The notes below the pieces were generated by a model, which worked only from the letters and a program-made list of their open reading frames with translations, had not been told where the DNA came from and ran no database searches. A stretch of 64,000 bases of DNA from Alteromonas sp. ALT199 (lineage in GTDB: Bacteria > Pseudomonadota > Gammaproteobacteria > Enterobacterales > Alteromonadaceae): NCBI RefSeq assembly GCF_018619335.1, contig NZ_JAHHDX010000159.1:1-64000 (forward strand), given 5' to 3'. Positions 35,737-44,181 of the stretch are shown one piece after another (the first letter of the stretch is position 1; the number at the start of each line of letters is the position of its first letter). Both the position numbers and the translations under genes were made by a program.

Positions 35737-36783
35737 TTATCGACGTTTTTTCACAATATTGCTTGCTTGTTGCTCAATACTGTACGGCAAGCTATTAGGG
35801 TAACAGGTAATGGCGTTATTATCAGCCAGTCTGTGTAAATCTTCGGTGGTGGTATCGTTATTTAACACAGCAATAAACCAAGTTTCATTACCGAGCGACG
35901 CAACATTCAGTACTTTGCCCGCTATACGCCAATTTTCTCCTAACTGCTTTTCAAGGGTGTCACCAGGTGTGATATCTACTTTTTCTTCAAGCTTAAAGCT
36001 GTAGGCAGCACGTTTGTTTTTACCTAAGAAGCGTGTTCTTGCAACCACTTCTTGCCCCATATAGCAGCCTTTATCGAAATCGATGCCGTTGAGCGCGTGT
36101 ACATTAATCATCTGTGGCACGTACTCGGTCACCGCATCTCCTTGCACTAGAGCGTGTACGCTTTCTATTTGAATGGCGTCAAAAACAACTTGGGAGTAGC
36201 AATTTACAGCTTGCGTCTCCGCTAATTTATTTATTTGTTTGCCGCCATTTTCATCTACAAGAACAATAATCCCCTTGCTGGTGGTATCGGCAAAAAACGC
36301 AACGCCGTACTCACTTTCAATTTTTTGAAGCGAGACTGTGTCTGAACTATCGCTCTCAAGCAGTCGTTTTAAATCATCACTGGAGAAAAGCTGGCTTAAC
36401 GTAGTATTCACCTCATCAGCTTTAGCAGCATCTAATGAAATGAAAAAAGCACGGTATAATTGGGTGTCATCAATAATATCGACTTTAGAGAACACCCCGT
36501 ATTTATTTAGCTGTGCTAATGAGTGGCTGCCCGCATCTTCATTCGTAACCATTAGTAACTTAGTTAAATGACGCGTTACATACCCTGTTGACCAGGTTTT
36601 TCCTTTGTTATCGCAATGGGCGAAATGCCGTGCTGTATTTTCGTCAAGCTTGTTAACATTGACCGTAATTTGCCCCTGCAAGTAACTGTCCGCTTGTTCC
36701 CCTTCTAGTGAAATAATCATGGTATCTGAAAGTTGAACCATAAACTCACTTGGAAGGCTTTGTAATGATGCGATAGATGTCAT
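35737..36783 (-). CDS. ygfZ: Folate-binding Fe-S cluster maturation protein YgfZ
   Basis: YgfZ is a tetrahydrofolate-binding, GcvT-like protein that helps to maintain certain Fe-S enzymes. The diagnostic K-G-C-Y-x-G-Q-E motif appears as KGCYMGQEVVARTRFLGKNKR. I chose the ATG at 36783 (348 residues) because the next in-frame start at 36837 adds a stretch without homology. It is divergent from sdhE, as in E. coli, where ygfZ, sdhE and ygfX are neighbours. Confidence 0.92.
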   Translation of the reverse strand: MTSIASLQSLPSEFMVQLSDTMIISLEGEQADSYLQGQITVNVNKLDENTARHFAHCDNKGKTWSTGYVTRHLTKLLMVTNEDAGSHSLAQLNKYGVFSKVDIIDDTQLYRAFFISLDAAKADEVNTTLSQLFSSDDLKRLLESDSSDTVSLQKIESEYGVAFFADTTSKGIIVLVDENGGKQINKLAETQAVNCYSQVVFDAIQIESVHALVQGDAVTEYVPQMINVHALNGIDFDKGCYMGQEVVARTRFLGKNKRAAYSFKLEEKVDITPGDTLEKQLGENWRIAGKVLNVASLGNETWFIAVLNNDTTTEDLHRLADNNAITCYPNSLPYSIEQQASNIVKKRR

Positions 36784-36930
36784 ATTTACCACGTAGAAAA
36801 TTCGCTGTATGTACTCAAGGTATGGTAAAACCATCAATATTCAAGGGCAATGCGCACTAATAGGTGAAGATTAAGTTCTATTTAGTTTGTCTATCCGACC
36901 AAAAGAGCAGTGATCACCTTGCTTTGGGCA

Positions 36931-36939
36931 TGGTATTAT
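36931..36939 (+). promoter_or_regulatory. Candidate extended -10 promoter of sdhE
   Basis: TGGTATTAT is an extended -10 (TGn-TATTAT), 33 bases before the sdhE start. No good -35 box accompanies it, which is tolerated for extended -10 promoters. Confidence 0.4.
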
Positions 36940-36971
36940 TATCAGCGAATAAAAAACGGTAAAAAAGATAT

Positions 36972-37223
36972 ATGTTTGAACCAAAAAGATTAGCCCGATT
37001 AAAGTGGGCATGCCGCAGAGGCATGCTAGAGTTAGACGTACTTTTACTTCCTTTTGTGGAAGAAGCCTTTGATTCTCTTAGTTATGAGGAACAGGAAACA
37101 TTCGAACGCTTGCTCACCAGTGATGATCCCGATCTATTTGCGTGGATTATGGGGCATCAGAAATGTGAAGATCCTGAACTAGCCGCTATGGTTGCGACTA
37201 TCGTCAATCGTGTCAAAGTATAG
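36972..37223 (+). CDS. sdhE: FAD assembly factor SdhE
   Basis: This 83-residue protein carries the RGMLELD signature (residues 16-22), whose RGxxE core is needed for covalent flavin attachment to succinate dehydrogenase SdhA and fumarate reductase FrdA. The FERLLTSDDPDLFAWIMG helix is typical. The downstream ygfX overlaps it by 14 bases when the GTG start is used. Confidence 0.95.
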   Translation: MFEPKRLARLKWACRRGMLELDVLLLPFVEEAFDSLSYEEQETFERLLTSDDPDLFAWIMGHQKCEDPELAAMVATIVNRVKV

Positions 37224-37734
37224 AGTTTGCGTTACCCATAATAGGTTTAGAAGATTAATGGGGGACGGGTGTGTTGCTGTCTGTTTTATAGTGGTAATGA
37301 GCAACCTCCCTCAATATGTATGGTCTTGGTTGAGCTATCCAACAATGTTAGCGATTGTTGTTGCTGCTTCGGCGCTAGCGATTTGCTGGCGTCTTAATGA
37401 CGCGTTTAGTAACAAGTTTTCTGTTACTGAATATGCTTTTTCTTTGACGAGCGATGGTATTATTCGTTTTGTTAACAACAGCGGCACCCCTTCAACTAAT
37501 ATGTCGAATCGTAGCCTTTTAGTTGATGCTCTGGCTTACGGCACAGCGATGAAAATTCATCATTCTTCTCAGCTTTTTACATGGGGGCTATGCATTAATG
37601 TGCTGCGCCAGAAACGTAAATGGTTTGAAAGAGACAATAGCCATTTAGCTTGGATCTTAAAGGGTGAATGCTGCGAGGCAGACTATCGCCGATTATCTAG
37701 AGCCATTATCTTGGCCCGAAAAGCAATGCATTAA
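37210..37734 (+). CDS. ygfX: YgfX-like membrane protein (CptA family)
   Basis: This small inner-membrane protein has two hydrophobic helices (about residues 21-39 and 44-62, GTG-start numbering) and a C-terminal cytoplasmic domain. The position after sdhE, the topology and the length match YgfX, described as the partner of SdhE (CptB) in E. coli and linked to the cytoskeleton. Sequence similarity is weak by eye. The start is uncertain: GTG 37210 is used; TTG 37192 and ATG 37258 are alternatives. At about 174 residues it is longer than E. coli YgfX (135). Confidence 0.7.
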   Translation: MSKYRVCVTHNRFRRLMGDGCVAVCFIVVMSNLPQYVWSWLSYPTMLAIVVAASALAICWRLNDAFSNKFSVTEYAFSLTSDGIIRFVNNSGTPSTNMSNRSLLVDALAYGTAMKIHHSSQLFTWGLCINVLRQKRKWFERDNSHLAWILKGECCEADYRRLSRAIILARKAMH

Positions 37735-37747
37735 AGGAATTAAATAG

Positions 37748-38620
37748 ATGATTCGTGAGTATACCAAAGCGTTGTTCAAACGCGTTGATGCTAGGCAACT
37801 TATGCAGTTTAAACCGCCTACGCTGCCTCAACGCATATATACTAAAACGCTTAATATTGACAACATGCATTATGCTGCTTTTTGCCAAGAAGTCGACTGG
37901 CCGGCAAGTGAGCACGCTCATCCTCTTTATTTACAAATGCTTTCTTTACCATTGCAAATGCAGTGCTTACTTGACAAACAAAGTCCATTTCCCTTGCTAG
38001 GGTTAATTCACGCTGCTAACAAAATATCTGTGTCAGATCATTGTGATTTGAGTGAGCCATTCGAATGTCGTGTGCGCTTTCACGAGGTGAGACCTCATAA
38101 TCGCGGGTGGGAAGTGGATATCATGTTAGAAGCACTTCAGTCTGGGAACCTAGTTTATAAAGCAATAAGTAGTTACTTGGTGAAAGTGAAGGCTGTTCAT
38201 GTAGCACCACTTAGCGCGAAAATTGACTTACATGATGATTGTGATTTAGAGGATAGGGCACTAATTGGTGAAATAAGTGCCCTAGCCGATACAGGTCGGC
38301 GCTATGCAAAGATGTCGGGTGACTATAACCCTATTCACTTGTCAGCGATCTCTGCCAAAGCCTTTGGATTTAAACAGCCAATAGCACATGGTATGTGGAC
38401 ATTATCACGCGCAGTTTCGGCGTTTGTGAGTCATCAAGAGAATGTCCAAACCTCAGTAGTGAAAGAAGTTAGCTGTCGCTTTAAAAAGCCGGTTTTCTTG
38501 CCTAATGATATTCATATTCAACAACACTGTAAAACTGACAACAGTGTATTGTTAGACGTCACCGATAGTAACGATAGCCTTGTGCACTTATCTGCGAGTT
38601 TGAGTTTTGAAAAGGTGTAG
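37748..38620 (+). CDS. MaoC-like acyl dehydratase (hot-dog fold)
   Basis: This 290-residue protein has a C-terminal MaoC/R-hydratase motif, SGDYNPIHLSAISAKAFGF then IAHGMW, with the catalytic Asp and His. The N-terminal half (about 1-150) probably forms a second, degenerate hot-dog domain. Such proteins hydrate enoyl-CoA or act in hydroxyacyl-CoA metabolism. It follows ygfX by 13 bases and could be co-transcribed with it. The substrate is unknown. Confidence 0.8.
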   Translation: MIREYTKALFKRVDARQLMQFKPPTLPQRIYTKTLNIDNMHYAAFCQEVDWPASEHAHPLYLQMLSLPLQMQCLLDKQSPFPLLGLIHAANKISVSDHCDLSEPFECRVRFHEVRPHNRGWEVDIMLEALQSGNLVYKAISSYLVKVKAVHVAPLSAKIDLHDDCDLEDRALIGEISALADTGRRYAKMSGDYNPIHLSAISAKAFGFKQPIAHGMWTLSRAVSAFVSHQENVQTSVVKEVSCRFKKPVFLPNDIHIQQHCKTDNSVLLDVTDSNDSLVHLSASLSFEKV

Positions 38621-38684
38621 TCAAAAGAGCGGTTTGTGAAGATTTGTCATTGAAGTCTATTAGGCTGCGAATGCTAGAAAAATA

Positions 38685-38719
38685 AAAAAGAGAGCATACT
38701 GTTATGCTCTCTTTTTTTG
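38685..38719. terminator. Strong bidirectional terminator between the MaoC gene and nadB
   Basis: AAAAAAGAGAGCATA pairs perfectly with TATGCTCTCTTTTTT around a four-base loop. It ends the plus-strand ygfX-MaoC run and can stop the convergent nadB transcript. Confidence 0.93.
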
Positions 38720-38840
38720 TTCTTTATTATTCATTGCAGCAGGTACTTTAGAACACTTTCAACGTAAACTGAGTGTTTACAGAGGGTGTTTCTCTAGTTT
38801 ACGTGTTTCTATGTTTTTCCCAGAAACTTTAACCTATAGG

Positions 38841-40526
38841 TTAGTCAGCATCAGTAAAGCTATCTTGTGTAATTAATGAACCTACGTCAGCACCTGATAG
38901 CTGTTTTCTTGGAATAAGAATTGTCGGTACGGGGCTATCTACCTGTGCCGGATGATCCAAATTAAAATGTAGCCCTCTGCTTTCTTTTCGCCCCATAGCG
39001 CATCGCACAATAAGTTCGGCAACGGTAACAAGATTTCGAAGCTCTAGTAGATTGTTGCTTACACGGAAGTGCGAGTAGTATTCAGTTATCTCTTGCTCTA
39101 GCAGTTTAATGCGGCGCATAGCACGCTCAAGACGTTTATCAGTGCGTACAATCCCTACATAATCCCACATAAACAGTCTAAGCTCATGCCAATTATGCTG
39201 AATGATTACTTCTTCATCTGAGTTGGAGACTTGGCTTTCATCCCAAGCAGCAATAGATTCTTCACAATCTGCACTTGGTAGGTTTTTAATAATATCTTCT
39301 GCTGCAGCACTGGCAAATACCACGCACTCAAGCAAAGAGTTAGAAGCCATACGATTAGCACCGTGTAAACCCGTGTAAGCCACTTCACCGATAGCGTAGA
39401 CATTATTCAAATCTGTTTTAGCGTTGAAGTCGGTCATTACCCCGCCGCAGCTATAGTGGGCAGCTGGCACTACTGGAATAGGCTCGCGGGTAATATCTAT
39501 ACCAAGAGAACGGCACTTGCGATAAATGTTAGGGAAGTGTTTAACGATAAAATCAGCAGGTTTGTGACTAATATCTAAATACATACAGTCAGCACCCAAA
39601 CGCTTCATTTCATAGTCAATAGCTCGGGCTACTACGTCACGGGGAGCCAAATCGCCACGCTCGTCAAATTTGTGCATAAAACGGGTGCCATCGGCATGGC
39701 AAAGGTTCGCGCCTTCTCCGCGTAGCGCTTCAGTAATTAAAAAATTACGTGCCTGCGGGTGGAATAAGCAGGTTGGGTGGAATTGGTTGAATTCCATATT
39801 GGCTACACGGCAACCCGCGCGCCAAGCCATAGCAATTCCGTCGCCGCTCGATACGTCTGGGTTAGATGTATATTGATATACTTTGCTGCCACCACCGGTT
39901 GCTAACGCAACGAAAGGTGCGCGAATTACTTCTACGTGTTCTTGTTGTCTGTTCCACACATACGCCCCAACTACGCTGTTCTTCTCTTCTTTTGAAGGAA
40001 TAAGGTCAATGGCGTTATAGCGCTCAAACACGTGGATATTGGGATGCGTTGACACGGCGTCATTAAGCGTTATTTGAAGTGCTTCGCCTGTGGCGTCAGC
40101 GGCATGCAAAATACGCCGGTGGCTGTGTCCACCTTCTCGGGTAAGGTGAAAGCGTTCCTCACCAGATTCACTTTTTTCTGTATCAAAAGGCACGCCGTAG
40201 CCGATGAGCCACTCAAGTGATGCTTTTGCTCGTTCTGCAGTAAACCTTACGGCGGACTCTTCGCAAAGCCCTGCGCCTGCTGCTAGTGTGTCTTTAACGT
40301 GAGCGTCTATGGAGTCTTGTTCATCAAAAACTGCAGCAATACCACCTTGTGCGTAGCGCGTAGAGCCTTCATTGCGATCACTTTTACTTAGTACAATAAC
40401 CTGGCAATGGTCGGCAAGCTTAAGTGCTAAGCTTAATCCTGCCGCGCCACTCCCAATAATCAATACATCACAACGATGTTCTATTGCGTTTGATGTGGAA
40501 GTTAGTGAAGACGATACAGATTTCAT
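38841..40526 (-). CDS. nadB: L-aspartate oxidase
   Basis: NadB oxidises L-aspartate to iminoaspartate with FAD, the first step of NAD synthesis. This 561-residue protein has the FAD-binding [20 protein letters not shown] (about residues 19-38), [11 protein letters not shown], the [17 protein letters not shown]-like active-site block (here [17 protein letters not shown]), and [10 protein letters not shown]. The order nadB divergent from rpoE is conserved in gammaproteobacteria. nadA is not in the window. Confidence 0.97.
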   Translation of the reverse strand: MKSVSSSLTSTSNAIEHRCDVLIIGSGAAGLSLALKLADHCQVIVLSKSDRNEGSTRYAQGGIAAVFDEQDSIDAHVKDTLAAGAGLCEESAVRFTAERAKASLEWLIGYGVPFDTEKSESGEERFHLTREGGHSHRRILHAADATGEALQITLNDAVSTHPNIHVFERYNAIDLIPSKEEKNSVVGAYVWNRQQEHVEVIRAPFVALATGGGSKVYQYTSNPDVSSGDGIAMAWRAGCRVANMEFNQFHPTCLFHPQARNFLITEALRGEGANLCHADGTRFMHKFDERGDLAPRDVVARAIDYEMKRLGADCMYLDISHKPADFIVKHFPNIYRKCRSLGIDITREPIPVVPAAHYSCGGVMTDFNAKTDLNNVYAIGEVAYTGLHGANRMASNSLLECVVFASAAAEDIIKNLPSADCEESIAAWDESQVSNSDEEVIIQHNWHELRLFMWDYVGIVRTDKRLERAMRRIKLLEQEITEYYSHFRVSNNLLELRNLVTVAELIVRCAMGRKESRGLHFNLDHPAQVDSPVPTILIPRKQLSGADVGSLITQDSFTDAD

Positions 40527-40643
40527 GTATTTTTATATCAATTCAAACGAGCAAAGGTTCGGCAAGTCTAAAGGATGAATCGTAAAACACAATCATTCTT
40601 ACCCGCTGAGATAAGCATTTTTTAAAAAATTTAATGCTTTTAC

Positions 40644-40671
40644 AGAACTTTTGTAAAAAGAACGCGTCTAT
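40644..40671 (+). promoter_or_regulatory. Sigma-E type autoregulatory promoter of rpoE
   Basis: AGAACTT (40644-40650), 16 bases, then TCTAT (40667-40671) closely follows the E. coli rpoE P2 layout of GGAACTT-N16-TCTAA. An A-rich stretch fills the first half of the spacer, as in E. coli. It lies 53 bases before the preferred rpoE start, so sigma-E probably activates its own operon. Confidence 0.75.
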
Positions 40672-40723
40672 ACACATGCTTGTTAGAGCTATTGTGTAGT
40701 TGAAGTAGGGAGTAATGGCTCGA

Positions 40724-41302
40724 ATGAGCGAGCAGATAACCGACCAACAACTGGTCGAAAAAGTACAGCGTGGCGATAAAAATGCGTTCAATTTGTTGGT
40801 AACTCGTTATCAACACAAGGTAATGCATCTCGTTTCTCGCTATGTGAAAAACACCGGTGACGTTGCTGATGTAACGCAAGAAGCGTTCATTAAAGCATAC
40901 CGCGCTTTACCTAATTTTCGTGGCGACAGTGCATTTTATACTTGGCTTTATCGCATTGCGGTAAACAGTGCCAAGAACTATCTTGTATCTCAAGGTCGCA
41001 AGCCACCCGCAAGCGATGTTGATGCTGACGAAGCTGACTTCTACGAAGGTAGTGATGCATTAAAAGAGCAATCTACACCTGAGCGAAGCTTATTATCTGA
41101 GGAAATCGAAGAAACGCTATTTAAGGTAGTGGAAAAGCTACCGGATGATTTGCGCATGGCGATTACGCTGCGTGAAATTGAAGGGTTGAGCTATGAGGAA
41201 ATCGCGAACGTTATGTCGTGTCCCGTTGGTACGGTAAGATCCCGTATTTTTAGGGCTCGTGAGGCGATTGATAAAGTTATTCAACCGTTGTTAGAAAATT
41301 AA
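40724..41302 (+). CDS. rpoE: RNA polymerase sigma factor RpoE (sigma-E)
   Basis: This ECF sigma factor for envelope stress begins MSEQITDQQLVEKVQRGDK, very close to the E. coli start. Region 2 contains DVADVTQEAFIKAYRALPNFRGDSAFYTWLYRIA. Region 4 contains LPDDLRMAITLREIEGLSYEEIANVMSCPVGTVRSRIFRARE. I chose the ATG at 40724 (192 residues) by homology; an ATG at 40715 is also possible, because AGGG lies just before it. rpoE is followed by rseA, rseB and rseC. Confidence 0.96.
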   Translation: MSEQITDQQLVEKVQRGDKNAFNLLVTRYQHKVMHLVSRYVKNTGDVADVTQEAFIKAYRALPNFRGDSAFYTWLYRIAVNSAKNYLVSQGRKPPASDVDADEADFYEGSDALKEQSTPERSLLSEEIEETLFKVVEKLPDDLRMAITLREIEGLSYEEIANVMSCPVGTVRSRIFRAREAIDKVIQPLLEN

Positions 41303-41401
41303 AAAGAAATAAAATCAAAAAAAGATGAACTTTCTTTTTTCTACGATGACTAACAGCTGTGTTAGGGTAGTTAACGATCACTTTGATCTGGAAATGAATA
41401 T

Positions 41402-41983
41402 ATGACGCAACAGCAAGAAAAATTGTCCGCATTCATGGATGGTGAGATAGAAGGCAATGACATCATCGATGCTATTAAGCAAGATGAAGCGCTTCAAGCC
41501 AAATGGCAACGTTACCACGTGTATCGCGGTGCAATGCGAAAAGAGGCAAGCGTTGCTCCTCAGTTGGACATCACCGCAAGCGTAGCAGCTGCGCTTGAAA
41601 ACGAGCCAGCTATAGTCGCACCTAAACGCTCGCGTTGGCAGTCGATCCCATTAATTGGCAACGTTGTTCCGTTTGCGAAGCAGTCAGGCCAGTTTGCAGT
41701 AGCTGCGTCTGTGGCAGTGGCAGTTATTTTTGGTGTCCAGTACACCAATCAAGAAGCGCCTACCGAGCCATTTATGACAGCGCCGACTATTGCACCTCAG
41801 GGTGGGTTGTCTCCAGTTAGTTTGGAGCAAACCCGAACGTTACCTCGTAACGACATGAATGAGATGCTTGAGAAAAAACGTAAAATTAATGCGCTTATTG
41901 CGGACCACGAGCAGCAAGTTAAGCTTAAGCAGGCGCAAGAAGACGAAAGCAAGGGTGAAGCTGACGGCCCTGAGCGTCCGTAG
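41402..41983 (+). CDS. rseA: Anti-sigma-E factor RseA
   Basis: This 193-residue protein starts with the sigma-binding domain (QQQEKLSAFMDGEIEGNDII, about 1-70). One membrane helix at about 97-113 (GQFAVAASVAVAVIFGV) precedes a periplasmic tail. RseA holds sigma-E at the membrane until DegS and RseP cleave it. The C-terminal tail is charged, with KLKQAQEDESKGEADG. It is the second gene of the rpoE operon. Confidence 0.93.
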   Translation: MTQQQEKLSAFMDGEIEGNDIIDAIKQDEALQAKWQRYHVYRGAMRKEASVAPQLDITASVAAALENEPAIVAPKRSRWQSIPLIGNVVPFAKQSGQFAVAASVAVAVIFGVQYTNQEAPTEPFMTAPTIAPQGGLSPVSLEQTRTLPRNDMNEMLEKKRKINALIADHEQQVKLKQAQEDESKGEADGPERP

Positions 41984-42151
41984 TTTGACTCCGCATTAAA
42001 TCGGTGGTGCATTCGATAGATTTAAATTAGAAACCGGCCAAACGGTAATGATTTTAATCAGCGAATGCGCTGTCATTATGCAAAGCGAATTCAAATAAAA
42101 CCGTGTTCAAGTGCTTTATATTGCAATTCAAACGCGGTTTCATATTTTAAT

Positions 42152-42176
42152 CATACCAGCATATACTGCTGGTATG
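42152..42176 (+). terminator. Hairpin with T-rich tail between rseA and rseB
   Basis: CATACCAGCA and TGCTGGTATG form a perfect ten-base stem with a five-base loop, followed by TTTGTTTT. It ends 22 bases before the rseB ATG. It could attenuate rseBC relative to rpoE-rseA. An outer imperfect pair (ACCGTGTT with AACGCGGT, about 42100-42140) lies just upstream. Confidence 0.5.
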
Positions 42177-42198
42177 TTTGTTTTAAGGGCGGGGAAAA

Positions 42199-43386
42199 AT
42201 GCGCTGTAGTTCTATCTTTGCACTTTTTTTCATTACGGGCTCGGCTATTCAGCCGACACATGCCCAATCTGCTTCTTTTGAGCAAGAAGCGAAAAATACA
42301 ACAATTTCTAGTGCACCTGCTCACACGACCAATGGTGGAAATAGTGAATCACAAGCCAATTTAGTTCCAGACAAAGCGCTTGCTCAGCAGGAAAACTCAA
42401 AGCCGGAAGAATCTGAACAAGAATACGATAATCAAAAGCAAGGCAAGCGTGCTCTAGAAGAGCAATTTACGCCTGAACTATCGCAGCCTCAGTCAGCAAA
42501 CCAGTGGCTTGCAGAGCTTCAAAATATTATTACTAATGCCAATTATCAAGTGTCTTTTGTGCAAACGGTAGCAGGAAAAGAAACCGTTCCTTACCTATGG
42601 CGTCACGGAATAATGGAAGATGGCTCTGAGCTTGAACAGTTAAACCTTCAAAATGGGCCAGGCAGAGAGCTTATTCGCGTTAATGATGTGGTAAGTGTGT
42701 TTGAACCCGATGTCCAACCTTACAGTTTGCGTTCTAAGCATATCAACGGGCCAATTCCCAATGTTTTAGTTTACCATCCTGAACAACTTGCTGAAGCCTA
42801 TGAGTTTGTAGCTGTAGGAAGAGCGAGAGTGGCAGGGCGCTCATCTCAGCAAATTCGAATAGTTAGCCGAGATAACACGCGGTTTGGTTATCAGCTATGG
42901 CTTGATGAATCGTCTGGAATGCTACTAAAACTAAATATGCTTGATTTACAAGGTGCGCTATTGGAACAAATTCAGGTCACCGCATTCTCAATATCCCCTG
43001 AACCTGCCGAGTACTTTTCAAAAATAAACACTGCATCGTTACCAGCACCAATGGCGTTGAGCAACGCGCCTAGCCGTTCGCATAAATGGGATGTCACTTA
43101 TTTACCCTCTGGAATGCGAGAAATCAAACAAGATACAAGACGGTTGGCCTTAACAGGTCAGGTTGTGGAATATAAACTTTTCTCTGACGGTCTTGTGGAT
43201 GTATCCGTTTATGTTCAGCCAGCGGAAGATGCGTTAGGTGAACCGCTTGCGCTACGAAATGAAGTCAGTACATTTCTGACACTAACTGACGGGAAAGCTC
43301 AGGTAACCGTGGTGGGTGAAATTCCTCTACAAACTGCCAACGCTATTGCTACGTCCTTAAGGCCAATTACCAATGCAACCGAATAG
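42199..43386 (+). CDS. rseB: Sigma-E regulatory protein RseB/MucB
   Basis: This periplasmic protein binds RseA and protects it from DegS; it releases RseA on sensing mislocalised lipoproteins or LPS. A signal peptide covers about 1-22 (ending THA). A Gln/Glu/Ser-rich, low-complexity linker spans about 23-98, which E. coli RseB lacks. The MucB/RseB domain follows: NANYQVSFVQ, YLWRHG, RELIRVND and a C-terminal HKWDVTYLPSGM domain. At 395 residues it is longer than E. coli RseB (318), mainly because of the linker. Confidence 0.9.
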   Translation: MRCSSIFALFFITGSAIQPTHAQSASFEQEAKNTTISSAPAHTTNGGNSESQANLVPDKALAQQENSKPEESEQEYDNQKQGKRALEEQFTPELSQPQSANQWLAELQNIITNANYQVSFVQTVAGKETVPYLWRHGIMEDGSELEQLNLQNGPGRELIRVNDVVSVFEPDVQPYSLRSKHINGPIPNVLVYHPEQLAEAYEFVAVGRARVAGRSSQQIRIVSRDNTRFGYQLWLDESSGMLLKLNMLDLQGALLEQIQVTAFSISPEPAEYFSKINTASLPAPMALSNAPSRSHKWDVTYLPSGMREIKQDTRRLALTGQVVEYKLFSDGLVDVSVYVQPAEDALGEPLALRNEVSTFLTLTDGKAQVTVVGEIPLQTANAIATSLRPITNATE

Positions 43387-43436
43387 TGACGTAAACTCTT
43401 GGCTATATAAATTAATCACAACGTATTGTATTCACG

Positions 43437-43886
43437 ATGATAAAAGAAACAGCCACCGTAGTTGCCGTTGACGGTGATACGGTTACAGTAGAAGCGGCAA
43501 TTAAATCAACCTGTAATGCATGTCAGGCTCAAAGTGATTGTGGCACAGGTGTTATTTCTCGTGCTATTGCCCCTAAAACTCAGCAATTGACGTTGCGTAC
43601 TCCCGTGCCTGTTCGTGTTGGACAGCAGGTAACAGTTGGTATTCCCGAAGCGGGTATTTTAAGTGCATCGGCATGGTTGTATTTGTTGCCGCTTATAGCG
43701 TTTATTGGGGCATATTTAGCGTCAACCTCATTACTTATCAGTTCCGGCTTTACCCATGAATTATGGCCTATGCTTCCCAGTGCTTTAATAACCTTCTTTG
43801 TTTATAAGCTTATAGCATACAAACTACACCGTGTAGAGCGCACAAAATACCAACCTGTATTACTAGGTCAACAAAACCACAGTTGA
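43437..43886 (+). CDS. rseC: SoxR-reducing system / sigma-E regulator RseC
   Basis: This 149-residue membrane protein begins MIKETATVVAVDGDTVTVEA. It has the Cys cluster Cys26-x2-Cys29-x5-Cys35 and two membrane helices (about 79-98 and 108-125). RseC/MucC has a minor role in sigma-E control and takes part in SoxR reduction in E. coli. It completes rpoE-rseA-rseB-rseC. Confidence 0.92.
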   Translation: MIKETATVVAVDGDTVTVEAAIKSTCNACQAQSDCGTGVISRAIAPKTQQLTLRTPVPVRVGQQVTVGIPEAGILSASAWLYLLPLIAFIGAYLASTSLLISSGFTHELWPMLPSALITFFVYKLIAYKLHRVERTKYQPVLLGQQNHS

Positions 43887-44181
43887 GTGAAACGCTGGAA
43901 TATAATAAAGAGCTTAAGGCTTAATTACTGGGTTGAAAACTTTACTAAAGCCCGTAGCAAGAAGCCGTGAGAAGCTTTAAATTTCAGATTGGATGGCAAA
44001 AGTTAAGTTAGGTTGCCACTTCCGTAGTCTCAGTTTGTTGAGAGTAATTAATTTTCCTCTACGTCAATTCGCTTTTCGCGCCAGAAATGGGTAAAATCCG
44101 CACGCGCTGCGTATAACCCTTGAAGCAAGGCAAGCAGCATTTTTTGTTTAATGAATTTTTCTGCAGGTAATTTCCAGCATT
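43887..44181. other. rseC-lepA intergenic region
   Basis: About 295 bases. A perfect TATAAT at 43901-43906 lacks a partner -35 box and lies far from lepA. No small gene or clear terminator is visible. Confidence 0.4.

Noticed and set aside
42065-42364. Plus-strand frame across the rseA-rseB gap and into rseB
   Set aside because: It overlaps rseB in another frame and has mixed composition. The hairpins in the gap explain the region better.
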